NCBI RefSeq assembly: GCF_963676275.1
Contig: NZ_OY781091.1
Coordinates: 1,714,775 to 1,778,774 of the forward strand
Length of the DNA: 64,000 nt
Direction: 5' to 3'
Source of the DNA: an uncultured Cohaesibacter sp.
GTDB taxonomy: Bacteria > Pseudomonadota > Alphaproteobacteria > Rhizobiales > Cohaesibacteraceae
Part shown: positions 43,787 to 52,367 of the stretch, in pieces
How positions within the stretch are numbered: position 1 is the stretch's first letter
Layout of the letters: every line of letters starts with the position of its first letter
The notes under the pieces: model-generated
Told to the model about the DNA's origin: nothing
What the model saw: the letters and a program-made list of their open reading frames with translations, nothing else
Database searches by the model: none
Program-made: the position numbers and the translations under genes

Positions 43787-44838
43787 TCCTCGATCCCATC
43801 CTCGATATTTTCCGCGGCAAGGCCGTGACCATCCCTCCCATGGATGGTGCTTTCCGCCCCAACACCGTGCTGGACGATGCCGATATCATGGCCCACCTGT
43901 CCGAGCCGGACAATCTGGCCCTCTTCAAGGGTGAGCTGATCGCCACCTCAGGCAATGCGATCTATGCCATCAACAAGGGGACCGAGCCCAGATTGCTCAG
44001 ATCCTTCGAAGCGCCGATAACGGCGCTGACCGTCTCTTCCGACGAGAAACTGGCCGTCGCTCTGGAAACCGGGCAGTTGTTCATCGAGGGTGAACCGGTG
44101 CATCTGCTTGAGGAAATCAAGGCAATCACCGCGCTTGCCTATTCTCATGATGGTGCGCTGTGGCTGGCCAATGGTTCATCCGAACATCTCTGTTCGGACT
44201 GGGCTGCCGACCTGATGAGCAAGAAGTCTTGCGGCTCCATCTGGGTGCGTCATACGCCCAAAGATGCCTTCGAGAAGATCGCCGATGGTCTGGCCTATCC
44301 TTATGGCCTTTGCCCCTTGAGCGGTGGGCGCGTCGTCTTCTCCGAAAGCTGGCGGCATCGTGTGATGCAGCTTGATGCTGATGGCAATATTTCCACCCTG
44401 ATCGATCAGATCCCCGGCTATCCGGCCCGCATCATGCCGACGGCGGATGGCGGTGCTGTGCTGTCGGTCTTTGCGCCGCGCAACCGGCTGGTGGAGCTGG
44501 TGCTGCAGGAGAAACACTATCGCTATGATATGATGGAGACGGTTCCGCGCGATTACTGGATCGCGCCGGCGCTCTATTCCAACCGCAGCTTCCTTGAGCC
44601 GCTGCAATGCGGTGGCATTCGCACCATGGGCGTCTACAAGGCTTGGGCTCCGGCCCGTTCCTACGGCATGGTGGTGCGTCTGGGCAAGGCCATGAACCCG
44701 CTGACCAGCATGCATAGCCGCGCCAACGGCAACCGCCACGGCGTCTGCTGCGCGATGGAGCATAATGGCAAACTCATCGTTGCCTCCAAGGGCGGTGATG
44801 TTCTGCTCGGCATCGAAGACATCAAGGCGGAGGGCTGA
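43783..44838 (+). CDS. Stand-alone SMP-30/strictosidine-synthase-like beta-propeller protein
   Basis: 351 residues with repeated blade motifs such as AYPYGLCPLSGGRVVFSESWRHRVMQLDADG and IPGYPARIMPTADGGAVLSV, similar in layout to the propeller fused to the preceding permease (FSESW...R... is shared). No signal peptide, so cytoplasmic. It starts in an ATGA overlap with the permease fusion. It may be a lactonase acting on the imported sugar acid, a partner propeller of the fusion, or a sensor; catalytic residues are less clear than in the fusion partner. Confidence 0.85.
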   Translation: MILDPILDIFRGKAVTIPPMDGAFRPNTVLDDADIMAHLSEPDNLALFKGELIATSGNAIYAINKGTEPRLLRSFEAPITALTVSSDEKLAVALETGQLFIEGEPVHLLEEIKAITALAYSHDGALWLANGSSEHLCSDWAADLMSKKSCGSIWVRHTPKDAFEKIADGLAYPYGLCPLSGGRVVFSESWRHRVMQLDADGNISTLIDQIPGYPARIMPTADGGAVLSVFAPRNRLVELVLQEKHYRYDMMETVPRDYWIAPALYSNRSFLEPLQCGGIRTMGVYKAWAPARSYGMVVRLGKAMNPLTSMHSRANGNRHGVCCAMEHNGKLIVASKGGDVLLGIEDIKAEG

Positions 44839-44842
44839 GGAT

Positions 44843-46339
44843 ATGGAACCCATCATTCGCATGGAAAAAATCACCAAGGCCTATCGCGGCGTTCCCGCCA
44901 TCAGGGAGGTGGATTTCGAGCTGCACAAGGGCGAGGTTCACGCGCTTCTGGGCGAGAATGGAGCGGGCAAATCGACCCTTACCAAGATGATGGCCGGGGT
45001 GGTCGAACCCACCGCAGGCAAGATGTTCCATCATGGCAAGGAGACCGTTTTTGCCAACCCGAACGAAGCGCTGGAAGCTGGCATTGCCATGGTGTTTCAG
45101 GAAACCAGTCTGGTCCCGTCTATGACGGTGGCGCAAAATCTCTATCTGGGTTCGGAGAATTTCCTCAATCGCCTGCGCGGCACCTTCATCTCGGCCCAGC
45201 AATTCCTGCAGTCGCTCAATTTCTCTGTCGATCCCACCGCGCTGGTCGCCACCCTAGGGGCTGCCAAGCGGCAGATGGTCGAGATTGCCCGCGCCGTCCA
45301 TCACAAGGCCGAGGTGATCATTTTCGACGAGCCGACCGCGACCCTGACACCGGAAGAAAAACGCCATTTCTTCGCGTTGGTGGATCGTCTGAAGAAAAGC
45401 GGCGTCTCCATCATCTTTATCAGCCACGCACTGGAAGAGGCTTTGCAGATTTCTGATCGCATCACCATTCTGCGCGACGGTGAACTGGTGGCCAGCGACA
45501 AGACCGAAAATTTCACCCGCGACACGGTGATTGCCGCCATGGTCGGACGCACCCTTTCCGGTGAGCTTTATCGTGATCGTGGTGCAAGCGGCGTGCGCAA
45601 AGCTGGCAAGAAGGTATTGTCCGTGCAGGATATCTCCATGGGAGCCATGGTCCGCAACAATTCCTTCTCCATCTTTGCCGGTCAGATCACCGGCGTGTTC
45701 GGCCTGATCGGCTCGGGCCGGACGGAAACCTTCAAGATCATATCCGGCATCTACAAGCGCGATTTTCTGCGTGGCGGAACCGTGGTGCTGAATGAAAAGC
45801 CGACCCGCTATTATGTCCCGCGAGAAGCGGTCAATGACGGCATCGTCTATGTCACCGAGGACAGAAAAAGCGAGGGCTTTTTCGAGACCATGTCGATTGC
45901 AGAGAATATCTATGCTGGCCTGATCGCCGCCGGGCATGACAAGGCCTGGTATATCAGCCAGAAAGAGATGAAAGATGTTTCCGCCGCCTGGTCGGAAAAG
46001 CTCAATATCCGGGCGATCAACGACAATGCCCGCGTGGTCGAGCTTTCCGGTGGTAACCAGCAGAAGGTGGTGATCGGCAAGGGACTGGTGCAGCAGCCAA
46101 AACTGGTGATCTTCGATGAACCCACCCGCGGGGTGGATGTCGGCGCCATTGCCGAAATTCATCAGATCATCAATGGACTGGCCGATCAGGGCCTCGCTGT
46201 GGTGGTGATCTCGTCCTATCTGCCGGAAATCATGAATCTGTCAGATCGTATTCTCGTCTGTCGGCAGGGGCGCATCGTGGAAGAATTCTCGCCCGCCGAG
46301 GCGACGGAAGAAAAAATCATGTATGCGGCGGTCCATTAG
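44843..46339 (+). CDS. CUT2 sugar ABC transporter ATP-binding protein (RbsA type, two nucleotide domains)
   Basis: 498 residues with tandem ABC domains. The first has Walker A GENGAGKST, Walker B VIIFDEPTATL and a degenerate signature LGAAKRQMVEIARA. The second has a degenerate Walker A GLIGSGRTE, a good signature LSGGNQQKVVIGKG and Walker B LVIFDEPTRGVD, the normal asymmetry of RbsA/MglA proteins. ATG 44843 has GAGG just upstream and lies 4 bases after the propeller gene stop. Confidence 0.94.
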   Translation: MEPIIRMEKITKAYRGVPAIREVDFELHKGEVHALLGENGAGKSTLTKMMAGVVEPTAGKMFHHGKETVFANPNEALEAGIAMVFQETSLVPSMTVAQNLYLGSENFLNRLRGTFISAQQFLQSLNFSVDPTALVATLGAAKRQMVEIARAVHHKAEVIIFDEPTATLTPEEKRHFFALVDRLKKSGVSIIFISHALEEALQISDRITILRDGELVASDKTENFTRDTVIAAMVGRTLSGELYRDRGASGVRKAGKKVLSVQDISMGAMVRNNSFSIFAGQITGVFGLIGSGRTETFKIISGIYKRDFLRGGTVVLNEKPTRYYVPREAVNDGIVYVTEDRKSEGFFETMSIAENIYAGLIAAGHDKAWYISQKEMKDVSAAWSEKLNIRAINDNARVVELSGGNQQKVVIGKGLVQQPKLVIFDEPTRGVDVGAIAEIHQIINGLADQGLAVVVISSYLPEIMNLSDRILVCRQGRIVEEFSPAEATEEKIMYAAVH

Positions 46340-46644
46340 GATTGCCGGATATGAACAAGGTGCTTTCAATGGTCTGCGCAGGCAAAATGCGGCGATCCCC
46401 AAGGGGACTGGGGTGAGGGTCTGACAGCCCTCTGCCGTCATTCTGTCAGGCAGGCTACCGCGTCCATGATGGATCCGGACCATTCGGAGCGTCATGGACG
46501 CGGATAAATAATCGACCGGGACGCTTTCAAAAGGGGATCCCGGTAGTCAGTAGTGAAGACCGGGAACGCACAAGCGGACCAATAGCGACGCAAGACGGTC
46601 CGTTCTTTCTATCTCGAATGGCGTATGCCCAGGAGGAAACCAAA
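46340..46644. other. Gap with perfect 12-bp inverted repeat between RbsA-type gene and AhpD-like gene
   Basis: 305 bases without a gene. Arms CCGCGTCCATGA (46458-46469) and TCATGGACGCGG (46492-46503) are perfect, with a 22-nt loop. No T-tract follows, so it is either a rho-linked end of the sugar operon, a structured leader for the next gene, or an operator. AGGAGG at the end of the gap serves the next ATG. Confidence 0.5.
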
Positions 46645-47052
46645 ATGGCAACTGTAAAATTGCTGAGCGATGAAGAAGCCGAGAAAATTCCGGCCGTGAA
46701 GGAAGTCTTTGATGAAATCCGCGAGCTTCGCAAGACGGACTTCATCAACAATTTCTGGCGCGTGTTGGGCGCTGCAGATCCGGCCTTGCTCAAGCGCACA
46801 TGGGAAGGCCTGAAGGCCGTCATGCTGGTGCCGGGCAATATTGATCCCATGACACGGGAAATGATCTATATCGCGGTGTCTGCGGCGAATTCCTGCTCTT
46901 ACTGCATTCATTCGCACACGGCTCAGGCCCGCGCCAAGGGTATGGGCGAGGACACCTATGCCGAGCTGCTTTCCATTATCGGTCTGGCCGCCCAGACCAA
47001 CCATCTGGTGACGGCTTTGCAGGTTCCTGTCGATCCGGAATTCATGGCCTGA
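46645..47052 (+). CDS. AhpD/carboxymuconolactone-decarboxylase-family protein
   Basis: 135 residues of the all-helical CMD/AhpD fold. The motif NSCSYCIHSHTAQA has the CxxC pair (Cys84, Cys87) followed by HxxH-like histidines, as in AhpD-type alkylhydroperoxidase proteins rather than true carboxymuconolactone decarboxylases, which lack the CxxC. It probably has thiol-based peroxidase or reductase activity. AGGAGG lies upstream of ATG 46645. The quinone oxidoreductase gene follows after 77 bases, suggesting a redox pair. Confidence 0.88.
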   Translation: MATVKLLSDEEAEKIPAVKEVFDEIRELRKTDFINNFWRVLGAADPALLKRTWEGLKAVMLVPGNIDPMTREMIYIAVSAANSCSYCIHSHTAQARAKGMGEDTYAELLSIIGLAAQTNHLVTALQVPVDPEFMA

Positions 47053-47129
47053 GTGCCTGACCTGATGAAATGACTTTGGCATTGTCGCCGCTCAGTTGGG
47101 CCGCGCCAATGCAAAAATCGGAGAAGAAA

Positions 47130-48101
47130 ATGGATATGGCACTTGTCGCTTCCAGACCGGGTGGTCCGGAAGTCATGGAGTGGTGCGCTCTGGAAACAGC
47201 TGTTCCCGGCCCGAACGAGGCCTTGGTGCGCCACACCGCAATTGGCGTCAACTTTATCGATGTCTATAACAGAACAGGCCTTTATCCCTGGCCAGAAGAC
47301 ACCATGATTCCGGGTGCCGAGGCGGCCGGAGTGGTCGAAGCTGTTGGTGAAGATGTAACCGGATTGAAGGTCGGAGACAGGGTTGCCTATGTCCTCAAAT
47401 TCGGTGCCTATCGCGAGCGTCGGGTGTTGCCCGCAGACCGGCTGGTTGTTCTGCCAGACGGCGTGTCCGATGATCTTGCCGCTTCCGTCATGCTGAAGGG
47501 CCTGACAGCGCAATATCTCGTCACCTCGACCTATGCCGTCAAGGCCGGAGACACCGTTCTGGTGCATGCCGCAGCTGGTGGGGTAGGGCTCATTCTCGGC
47601 CAATGGCTCAAGGCCCTTGGAGCTCGCGCCATCGGTACCGCCGGTACGGCTGAAAAGGTCGCTCTGGCCAAAAAGCATGGCTATGGCGACGTGATCAACT
47701 ATCGCGAGGAGGATTTCGCCGAGCGGGTCATGGAGCTGACCGGAGGTGAGGGTTGTGAAGTGGTCTATGACAGCGTCGGCAAGGACACATGGCGCGGCTC
47801 AATCGCTTGCCTCAAGCCTTTCGGCATGTTCGCCAATTTCGGCCAGTCTTCCGGCATGATCACCGATTTCAAGCTCTCCGATCTGGCCGCAGGCTCAAAG
47901 GCTGCAAGCCGTCCCGTTCTGTTCGACTATGTGGCCAAGCGTTGTGATCTGGAAAGGCGTGCCGCCGACCTGTTCAACCGGCTCGTCAGTGGCGATGTGA
48001 AGGCAGACATTTTCGCCTCCATGCCACTTAAAGACGCAGCTAAGGCCCACATGGCGCTGGAAGGCAGAAAGACCACTGGTGCCACCATTCTCAAGCCTTG
48101 A
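47130..48101 (+). CDS. Zinc-independent quinone oxidoreductase (MDR family)
   Basis: 323 residues. N-terminal GroES-like domain with GVNFIDVYNRTGLYPWP, then a Rossmann domain with the NADPH-binding HAAAGGVGLILGQWLKALGA motif. No catalytic zinc cysteine/histidine set is present, as expected for quinone oxidoreductases. It reduces quinones or enones with NADPH. ATG 47130 has GGAG at normal spacing. A strong terminator follows. Confidence 0.92.
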   Translation: MDMALVASRPGGPEVMEWCALETAVPGPNEALVRHTAIGVNFIDVYNRTGLYPWPEDTMIPGAEAAGVVEAVGEDVTGLKVGDRVAYVLKFGAYRERRVLPADRLVVLPDGVSDDLAASVMLKGLTAQYLVTSTYAVKAGDTVLVHAAAGGVGLILGQWLKALGARAIGTAGTAEKVALAKKHGYGDVINYREEDFAERVMELTGGEGCEVVYDSVGKDTWRGSIACLKPFGMFANFGQSSGMITDFKLSDLAAGSKAASRPVLFDYVAKRCDLERRAADLFNRLVSGDVKADIFASMPLKDAAKAHMALEGRKTTGATILKP

Positions 48102-48135
48102 GACATGATGCGCGGAAGCGATGCAAAATAAAAGA

Positions 48136-48178
48136 CGCGGCTATTCTCCTGATTTGCCTGAATAGCCGCGTTTTTTTT
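48136..48178 (+). terminator. Strong intrinsic terminator after quinone oxidoreductase
   Basis: Perfect 11-bp arms CGCGGCTATTC (48136-48146) and GAATAGCCGCG (48160-48170) followed by eight T residues (48171-48178). The A-rich run before the stem also gives T residues on the other strand, so it may end the leftward LysR transcript as well. Confidence 0.9.
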
Positions 48179-48268
48179 CATCATCCGTACCCTTGCTCAA
48201 TCAGCGCTCTTTTTCAGCTTTTGCCGGGCAGAGCGCTGGCTCGGGCCATAATGCGGGGGAAGGCGGGA

Positions 48269-49225
48269 CTAAAGCGGCAATCTGAAGTCGGCCAGCTCTT
48301 CCAGACCGGATGCATGCCGGTCTATTTTCATATCAAGATCCTCGTCAATCAGGCTGGTTTGAATATTCTCGATAACTTCCCACAAGGCCTTGGACTGGTT
48401 GTCCTTGCGCCAGGCAAGAACCAGATCGAAGGATGTATCCAGATCCAGCGGTCGCGCCACCACTTTTTCAGGCAGGAAGCGGGTCTGATATTGCGTGATA
48501 AGCGCAAAGCCGACGCCGCTGCCCACCAATTGCAGCCGCATGAGAATGCTGTCACAAGCGGTTTTCGTCGGCAGGAAGGTTATTTGCTGCCGACGCGCAA
48601 AGGACTGGATGACCGCATGATAATTGGGGGCAAAGTCCGGATCCGGAGCGACAAAGGGCAGGCTGAGCAATTGAGTGAAGGAAACGATCTTTTCATTGGC
48701 AATGGGATGGTTGGCCGGAATGGCTGCAAGCAGCGGCTGGCTGACGATCACCTGTGACAGCAGGTCCGGATCGGTTATCGGCCCGGCCAGAACTGCTGCA
48801 TCCACATCGCCCTCATAAAGACTTTCCAGCAAATGCCGTTCTCTTTGGCCGCGAAATGAAATATGCAGCGTCTTGCAGCGCTCGACGATGTCAGAGAAAA
48901 TGTCGATGAGGAAGGGGGCCTCGGTGCCGGAAACAAATCCGATGGTCGTGCTGCTGGCTTTCTTGCTGGCGACATTCTGAGCCGCCGAAATTGCCCTGTC
49001 GACCTGATCGAGAATGGATCGGCTCTGTTCATAGAAAATCTGACCGGCGTCGGTCAGGCGGACTTCATGGGTATTTCGGATGACCAGCGCAGTTCCGACA
49101 ATCTCCTCCAGCTTTTTGATCTGACGGCTGAGCGAGGGCTGGGCCGTATTCATCTTTTGCGCTGCCTGCGTAAAGCTTTTTGTTTCAGCCACTGCCATGA
49201 AGAATTTTATATAGCGCAGATGCAT
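48269..49225 (-). CDS. LysR-family transcriptional regulator
   Basis: 318 residues with helix-turn-helix FTQAAQKMNTAQPSLSRQIKKLEEIVGTALVIRNTHEVRLTDAG and a substrate-binding-like effector domain (TIGFVSGTEAPFLIDIF; AAIPANHPIANEKIV). It resembles BenM/CatM-type aromatic-pathway regulators in layout. It is divergent from the MFS/amidohydrolase genes and the likely regulator of them. Confidence 0.92.
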   Translation of the reverse strand: MHLRYIKFFMAVAETKSFTQAAQKMNTAQPSLSRQIKKLEEIVGTALVIRNTHEVRLTDAGQIFYEQSRSILDQVDRAISAAQNVASKKASSTTIGFVSGTEAPFLIDIFSDIVERCKTLHISFRGQRERHLLESLYEGDVDAAVLAGPITDPDLLSQVIVSQPLLAAIPANHPIANEKIVSFTQLLSLPFVAPDPDFAPNYHAVIQSFARRQQITFLPTKTACDSILMRLQLVGSGVGFALITQYQTRFLPEKVVARPLDLDTSFDLVLAWRKDNQSKALWEVIENIQTSLIDEDLDMKIDRHASGLEELADFRLPL

Positions 49226-49745
49226 TATATCCTCCCGAATGCAAAGGGCTCATGTCTGGTCTGACCGAAGGGCTATGGCGAGTATCTGGTGAGTTGGATC
49301 TTTCTCATGGCTGCATCATCTTCCCTGTAGATGCGCCCGTCTGCGAACAGGGAGCGGCTGCCTTGCCATGCTTTTTCCTGTTCGATTGCCACCTGATACC
49401 CCTCTTGGCTCTTCCCTTCCAAGCCTCCCGACTTCGAGCAGAGTTTATATCAGACAAGAAGAGCGCTCGATATATATTTTTCAAGTTGGGGAAAGAAGAA
49501 GATGAAGCGGACTAGGTTGTTTTGCTTATTTTGCTTTGGTTATGCCAAATGAGTATCAACTTGGTTCTTTTAAAGTATTGGTGTGAATTTGTGATGCCAA
49601 TTTGGTTTTGAATATTGTTAAAATAAGTATTTCCAAAATATCCGTTACAAAAATACCGTCACGTTTGCTATATAATCAAACTTGAGCACCTTTTCGCGGG
49701 AGGAAACCGACGGTGGGGTGCTTGTATGCGGGAGGAAATGCAACC
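49226..49745 (+). promoter_or_regulatory. Control region of MFS/amidohydrolase genes with paired CCAA/TTGG sites
   Basis: 520 bases without a credible gene. Two related sites occur: ATGCCAAAT...TTGG (CCAA at 49545-49548, TTGG at 49561-49564) and CCAATTTGG (49597-49605), their ATGCCAA cores about 51 bases apart, near five helical turns. A good -10, TATAAT, lies at 49671-49676 with no good -35, as expected of an activator-dependent promoter. LysR is the likely binder (inference). Confidence 0.4.
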
Positions 49746-51008
49746 GTGAAGGAAATATTCAGAAACCCATGGTGGGTTGTCTTTGGTGCTGTTATTGGTC
49801 TGCTCGTTGGTAACGGCCCTGTCATGCAGTTTACATTTGGGGTATTTCTCAAACCGATCTCGCAGGATATGGGCTGGGATCGCGGTACCATCTCGCTGGC
49901 GCTGAATGCAGGGCTGGTTCTGACCGGTCTGGCAACCCCCATCGCTGGCCGTCTGATGGACCGATATGGCATTCGCACGATCGCGCTGCCAGCGATCACC
50001 ATTTTTGCCCTTGCCACCGCTTCTGTCAGTCTGGTTTCCAGCTCTGCCGCTTTCTTCGTCGCGCTTTATTCGATCATGGGTCTTGCCGCTGCCGGTCAAA
50101 CACCAATGCCTTATTCCAAGGCCATTGCAACATGGTTTGACAAGAAGCGCGGTTTGGCGCTTGGCATTGCCATTTCCGGCGTTGGACTGGGAACCGCGCT
50201 TGTGCCGAAATTCGCCATGTCCCTCATTCAGAGCTATGGCTGGAGAGAGGCCTATATCGGACTTGGTCTGCTTACCTTCATTCTCGCTTTTCCGGCCGTT
50301 TTATTCTTCATTCGGGATCGGAGAGTTGAGACCGGGGCTGAGGGCAAGGCCAAGCTGATCGTTCAGAAAGGACTGACGACGGGTGAGGCGCTGCGCACAG
50401 CTGACTTCTGGCTTCTGGCAACATCCTTCTTCTTTGTCGCGCTTGCGGCCAATGGGGCGATTGCCCATGTGGTGCCGATGCTGACAGACCGAGGCGTTGC
50501 CCCCGGCGTTGCCATTTCGGCTCTCTCTGTTGCTGGCATGGCCCTGATTGGCGGTCGGCTCATTTCTGGCTATTTGCTGGATCGCATTTTCGCTCCCTAT
50601 GTGGCCGCAGCCTTCTTCCTTGCGCCGCTGGCCGGGCTTCTGGTCCTGATGCAGGCGCATGACGCATCTCTGGGCGCAGTTGGTACCGTGCTGATTGGTA
50701 TCGGCCTTGGTGCCGAGGTGGATCTGATCGCCTTCCTGCTCACCCGCTATCTTGGCAATCGCTCCTTCGGCGAGATCTATGGCTATCTCTTCCTTGTCTT
50801 CATGCTCGGCTCGGGGCTGGGGCCAATGATCATGGGCGTCTCCTTTGATCACTTCGGCGGCTATTCGGAAATCATGATGGCGTTGAGCGTCGGTCTGGTG
50901 GTGTCCGTCATCATCATGCTGCGCATGAAGCCCTATCGCTTCCCGCCAGAAGAAAGCCTGCCTTCCAAGGGGGCTGAAAAGGCCACTCTGGGCCAGCCTG
51001 CGGAATAA
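49746..51008 (+). CDS. MFS transporter (OFA/monocarboxylate-like)
   Basis: 420 residues, 12 spans. GRLMDRYGIRTIA between spans 2 and 3 is the MFS motif A region; the second half has GGRLISGYLLDRIFAPYV. Overall layout fits oxalate-formate antiporter-type carboxylate carriers. The GTG at 49746 (VKEIFRNPWW) is preferred; another in-frame GTG at 49713 also has a GGGAGG site, the two start regions being near duplicates. Coupling with the amidohydrolase suggests an aromatic acid substrate. Confidence 0.88.
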   Translation: MKEIFRNPWWVVFGAVIGLLVGNGPVMQFTFGVFLKPISQDMGWDRGTISLALNAGLVLTGLATPIAGRLMDRYGIRTIALPAITIFALATASVSLVSSSAAFFVALYSIMGLAAAGQTPMPYSKAIATWFDKKRGLALGIAISGVGLGTALVPKFAMSLIQSYGWREAYIGLGLLTFILAFPAVLFFIRDRRVETGAEGKAKLIVQKGLTTGEALRTADFWLLATSFFFVALAANGAIAHVVPMLTDRGVAPGVAISALSVAGMALIGGRLISGYLLDRIFAPYVAAAFFLAPLAGLLVLMQAHDASLGAVGTVLIGIGLGAEVDLIAFLLTRYLGNRSFGEIYGYLFLVFMLGSGLGPMIMGVSFDHFGGYSEIMMALSVGLVVSVIIMLRMKPYRFPPEESLPSKGAEKATLGQPAE

Positions 51009-51200
51009 AGCCCGAGCGGAATTTCCCACCTTCAAATCAACAAACCAGCAGCCAGCCGATCAAACAGTCGGCTGGCAACAGTCCCCCTTTGTCAATTTCA
51101 GGGCCGCCACATGGTCCTGCCTTGCCCTTTCCATCACCCCGAAGAGCTTCCCAAGACCTTCCGCTTGGCAAGGGCATGAATAGCAAGAATGGAGCTAACA

Positions 51201-52163
51201 ATGAAAAGAATCGCCCTTGAAGAGCATTTCCTGACGCCGGAACTTGCTGGCTATATCGAAGAGACATACCAGAATGTGAACAAGGATCTGGCTTCAATGG
51301 CCGTGCCGCGCCTGCTTGATGTCGGGCAGGAGCGCCTTGATGTCATGGACGGCTGCGGCCTCGATTTTGCGGTCTTGTCGATTGCTGGTCCGGGCGTGCA
51401 GATTGAGCCGGATGTGGAACTGGCCTGCAAGCTCGCCGCACAAGCCAATGATGATCTGGCTGACATCATGGCCAAAAGGCCTGACCGTTATGGCGGACTG
51501 GCCCATCTCGCCATGCAGGATCCGCGCCGCGCCGCCGATGAGCTGGAGCGCTGCGTAACCGATCTGGGCTTTCAGGGAGCCATGGTCAATGGTCAGACGC
51601 TGGGTGTCTATCTCGATGCGCCCGAGAATGAGGTCTTCTGGGAAAGAGCGGCCGCGCTCAAGGCTCCGGTTTATATTCATCCGGGCAATCCGGTGGCCAT
51701 GCCGAGCTGTTTCGAAGGGCATCCGGGCCTTTGGGGACCATTCTGGAGCTGGGGTGTTGAAACCGCAACCCACGCCCTGCGGCTTATTCTGGCGGGTGTT
51801 TTTGAGCGTCATCCCGATGCTCGCCTCATCCTTGGCCATATGGGGGAAACGCTGCCCTTCATGACCTGGCGCTTTGACAGTCGCCTGCCGGTTTCCTATC
51901 ACCCCGAACCGCCATTGCCTCATGCACCATCCTATTATCTGAAAAAGAATGTAACCTGCACCACCTCTGGCGTCTTTGACGATACCCCGCTGCGTTGCGC
52001 TCTGGAGGGATTTGGCGAAGACAATGTGATGTATTCGATCGACTATCCTTTCGAGGCTGCCGCCGAAGCAGGCAAATGGATCGAGAAGGCCGATATTCCG
52101 GATGCGGTAAAAGAGAAGGTCTGCTCCAAGAATGCACAGAACATCCTCCTGAACCTGAAGTAG
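51201..52163 (+). CDS. Amidohydrolase-2 family protein, gamma-resorcylate decarboxylase type
   Basis: 320 residues. N-terminal IALEEHF carries the metal-binding Glu and His (Glu7, His9), followed by IHPGNP (His160), LGHMGE (His213) and SIDYPFE (Asp281), the metal/catalytic set of the ACMSD/gamma-resorcylate decarboxylase family. Such enzymes non-oxidatively decarboxylate hydroxybenzoates. ATG 51201 has GGAG 8 bases before it. It follows the MFS gene and is probably co-transcribed; together they could import and decarboxylate a hydroxybenzoate. Some family members are hydratases or hydrolases, so the reaction is uncertain. Confidence 0.88.
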   Translation: MKRIALEEHFLTPELAGYIEETYQNVNKDLASMAVPRLLDVGQERLDVMDGCGLDFAVLSIAGPGVQIEPDVELACKLAAQANDDLADIMAKRPDRYGGLAHLAMQDPRRAADELERCVTDLGFQGAMVNGQTLGVYLDAPENEVFWERAAALKAPVYIHPGNPVAMPSCFEGHPGLWGPFWSWGVETATHALRLILAGVFERHPDARLILGHMGETLPFMTWRFDSRLPVSYHPEPPLPHAPSYYLKKNVTCTTSGVFDDTPLRCALEGFGEDNVMYSIDYPFEAAAEAGKWIEKADIPDAVKEKVCSKNAQNILLNLK

Positions 52164-52203
52164 TGCAATAACAGCAGCACGGTTTGCTTTATGTTGAGGA
52201 AAA

Positions 52204-52232
52204 GGCCCTGCCAATGTCCCATTGGCAGGGCC
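52204..52232. terminator. Hairpin terminator between convergent operons
   Basis: Perfect 13-bp arms at 52204-52216 and 52220-52232 (GGCCCTGCCAATG and its complement) with a 3-nt loop. On the minus strand the stem is followed by TTTT; on the plus strand by TCGCTCGTT. It may serve both the amidohydrolase gene and the leftward ABC operon. Confidence 0.65.
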
Positions 52233-52258
52233 TCGCTCGTTATATTGCCGCTGTTGGT

Positions 52259-52270
52259 GGGGGGGGGGGG
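52259..52270 (+). repeat. Run of twelve G residues
   Basis: An unbroken 12-G homopolymer lies between two terminator hairpins in the non-coding space between convergent operons. It is by far the longest G-tract I noticed in the window. It may be unstable in vivo or length-uncertain in the assembly. Confidence 0.95.
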
Positions 52271-52288
52271 AGCCCTTGCTTGCCGCAC

Positions 52289-52326
52289 AAAAAAACACCC
52301 GGAAGCAATTGCACGCTGCCGGGTGT
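52289..52326 (-). terminator. Intrinsic terminator of the amino-acid ABC operon
   Basis: ACACCCGG (52295-52302) pairs with CCGGGTGT (52319-52326). On the minus strand the stem is followed by a run of T residues (complement of the A-run at 52289-52295). It lies about 40 bases past the stop of the binding-protein gene, the last gene of the leftward operon. Confidence 0.75.
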
Positions 52327-52367
52327 ATATTGGTTTGTCAGGCTATGGTTCGCATAGCTTTTGTGGC

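Noticed and set aside
44843-46339. Degenerate signature in the first and degenerate Walker A in the second half of the RbsA-type ATPase as damage
   Set aside because: This asymmetry is the normal state of CUT2 ATPases and is seen in the second one (59533) as well.
49252-49515. 87-residue frame between the LysR and MFS genes
   Set aside because: No good ribosome-binding site, no recognisable features, atypical composition; the region looks like promoter DNA.
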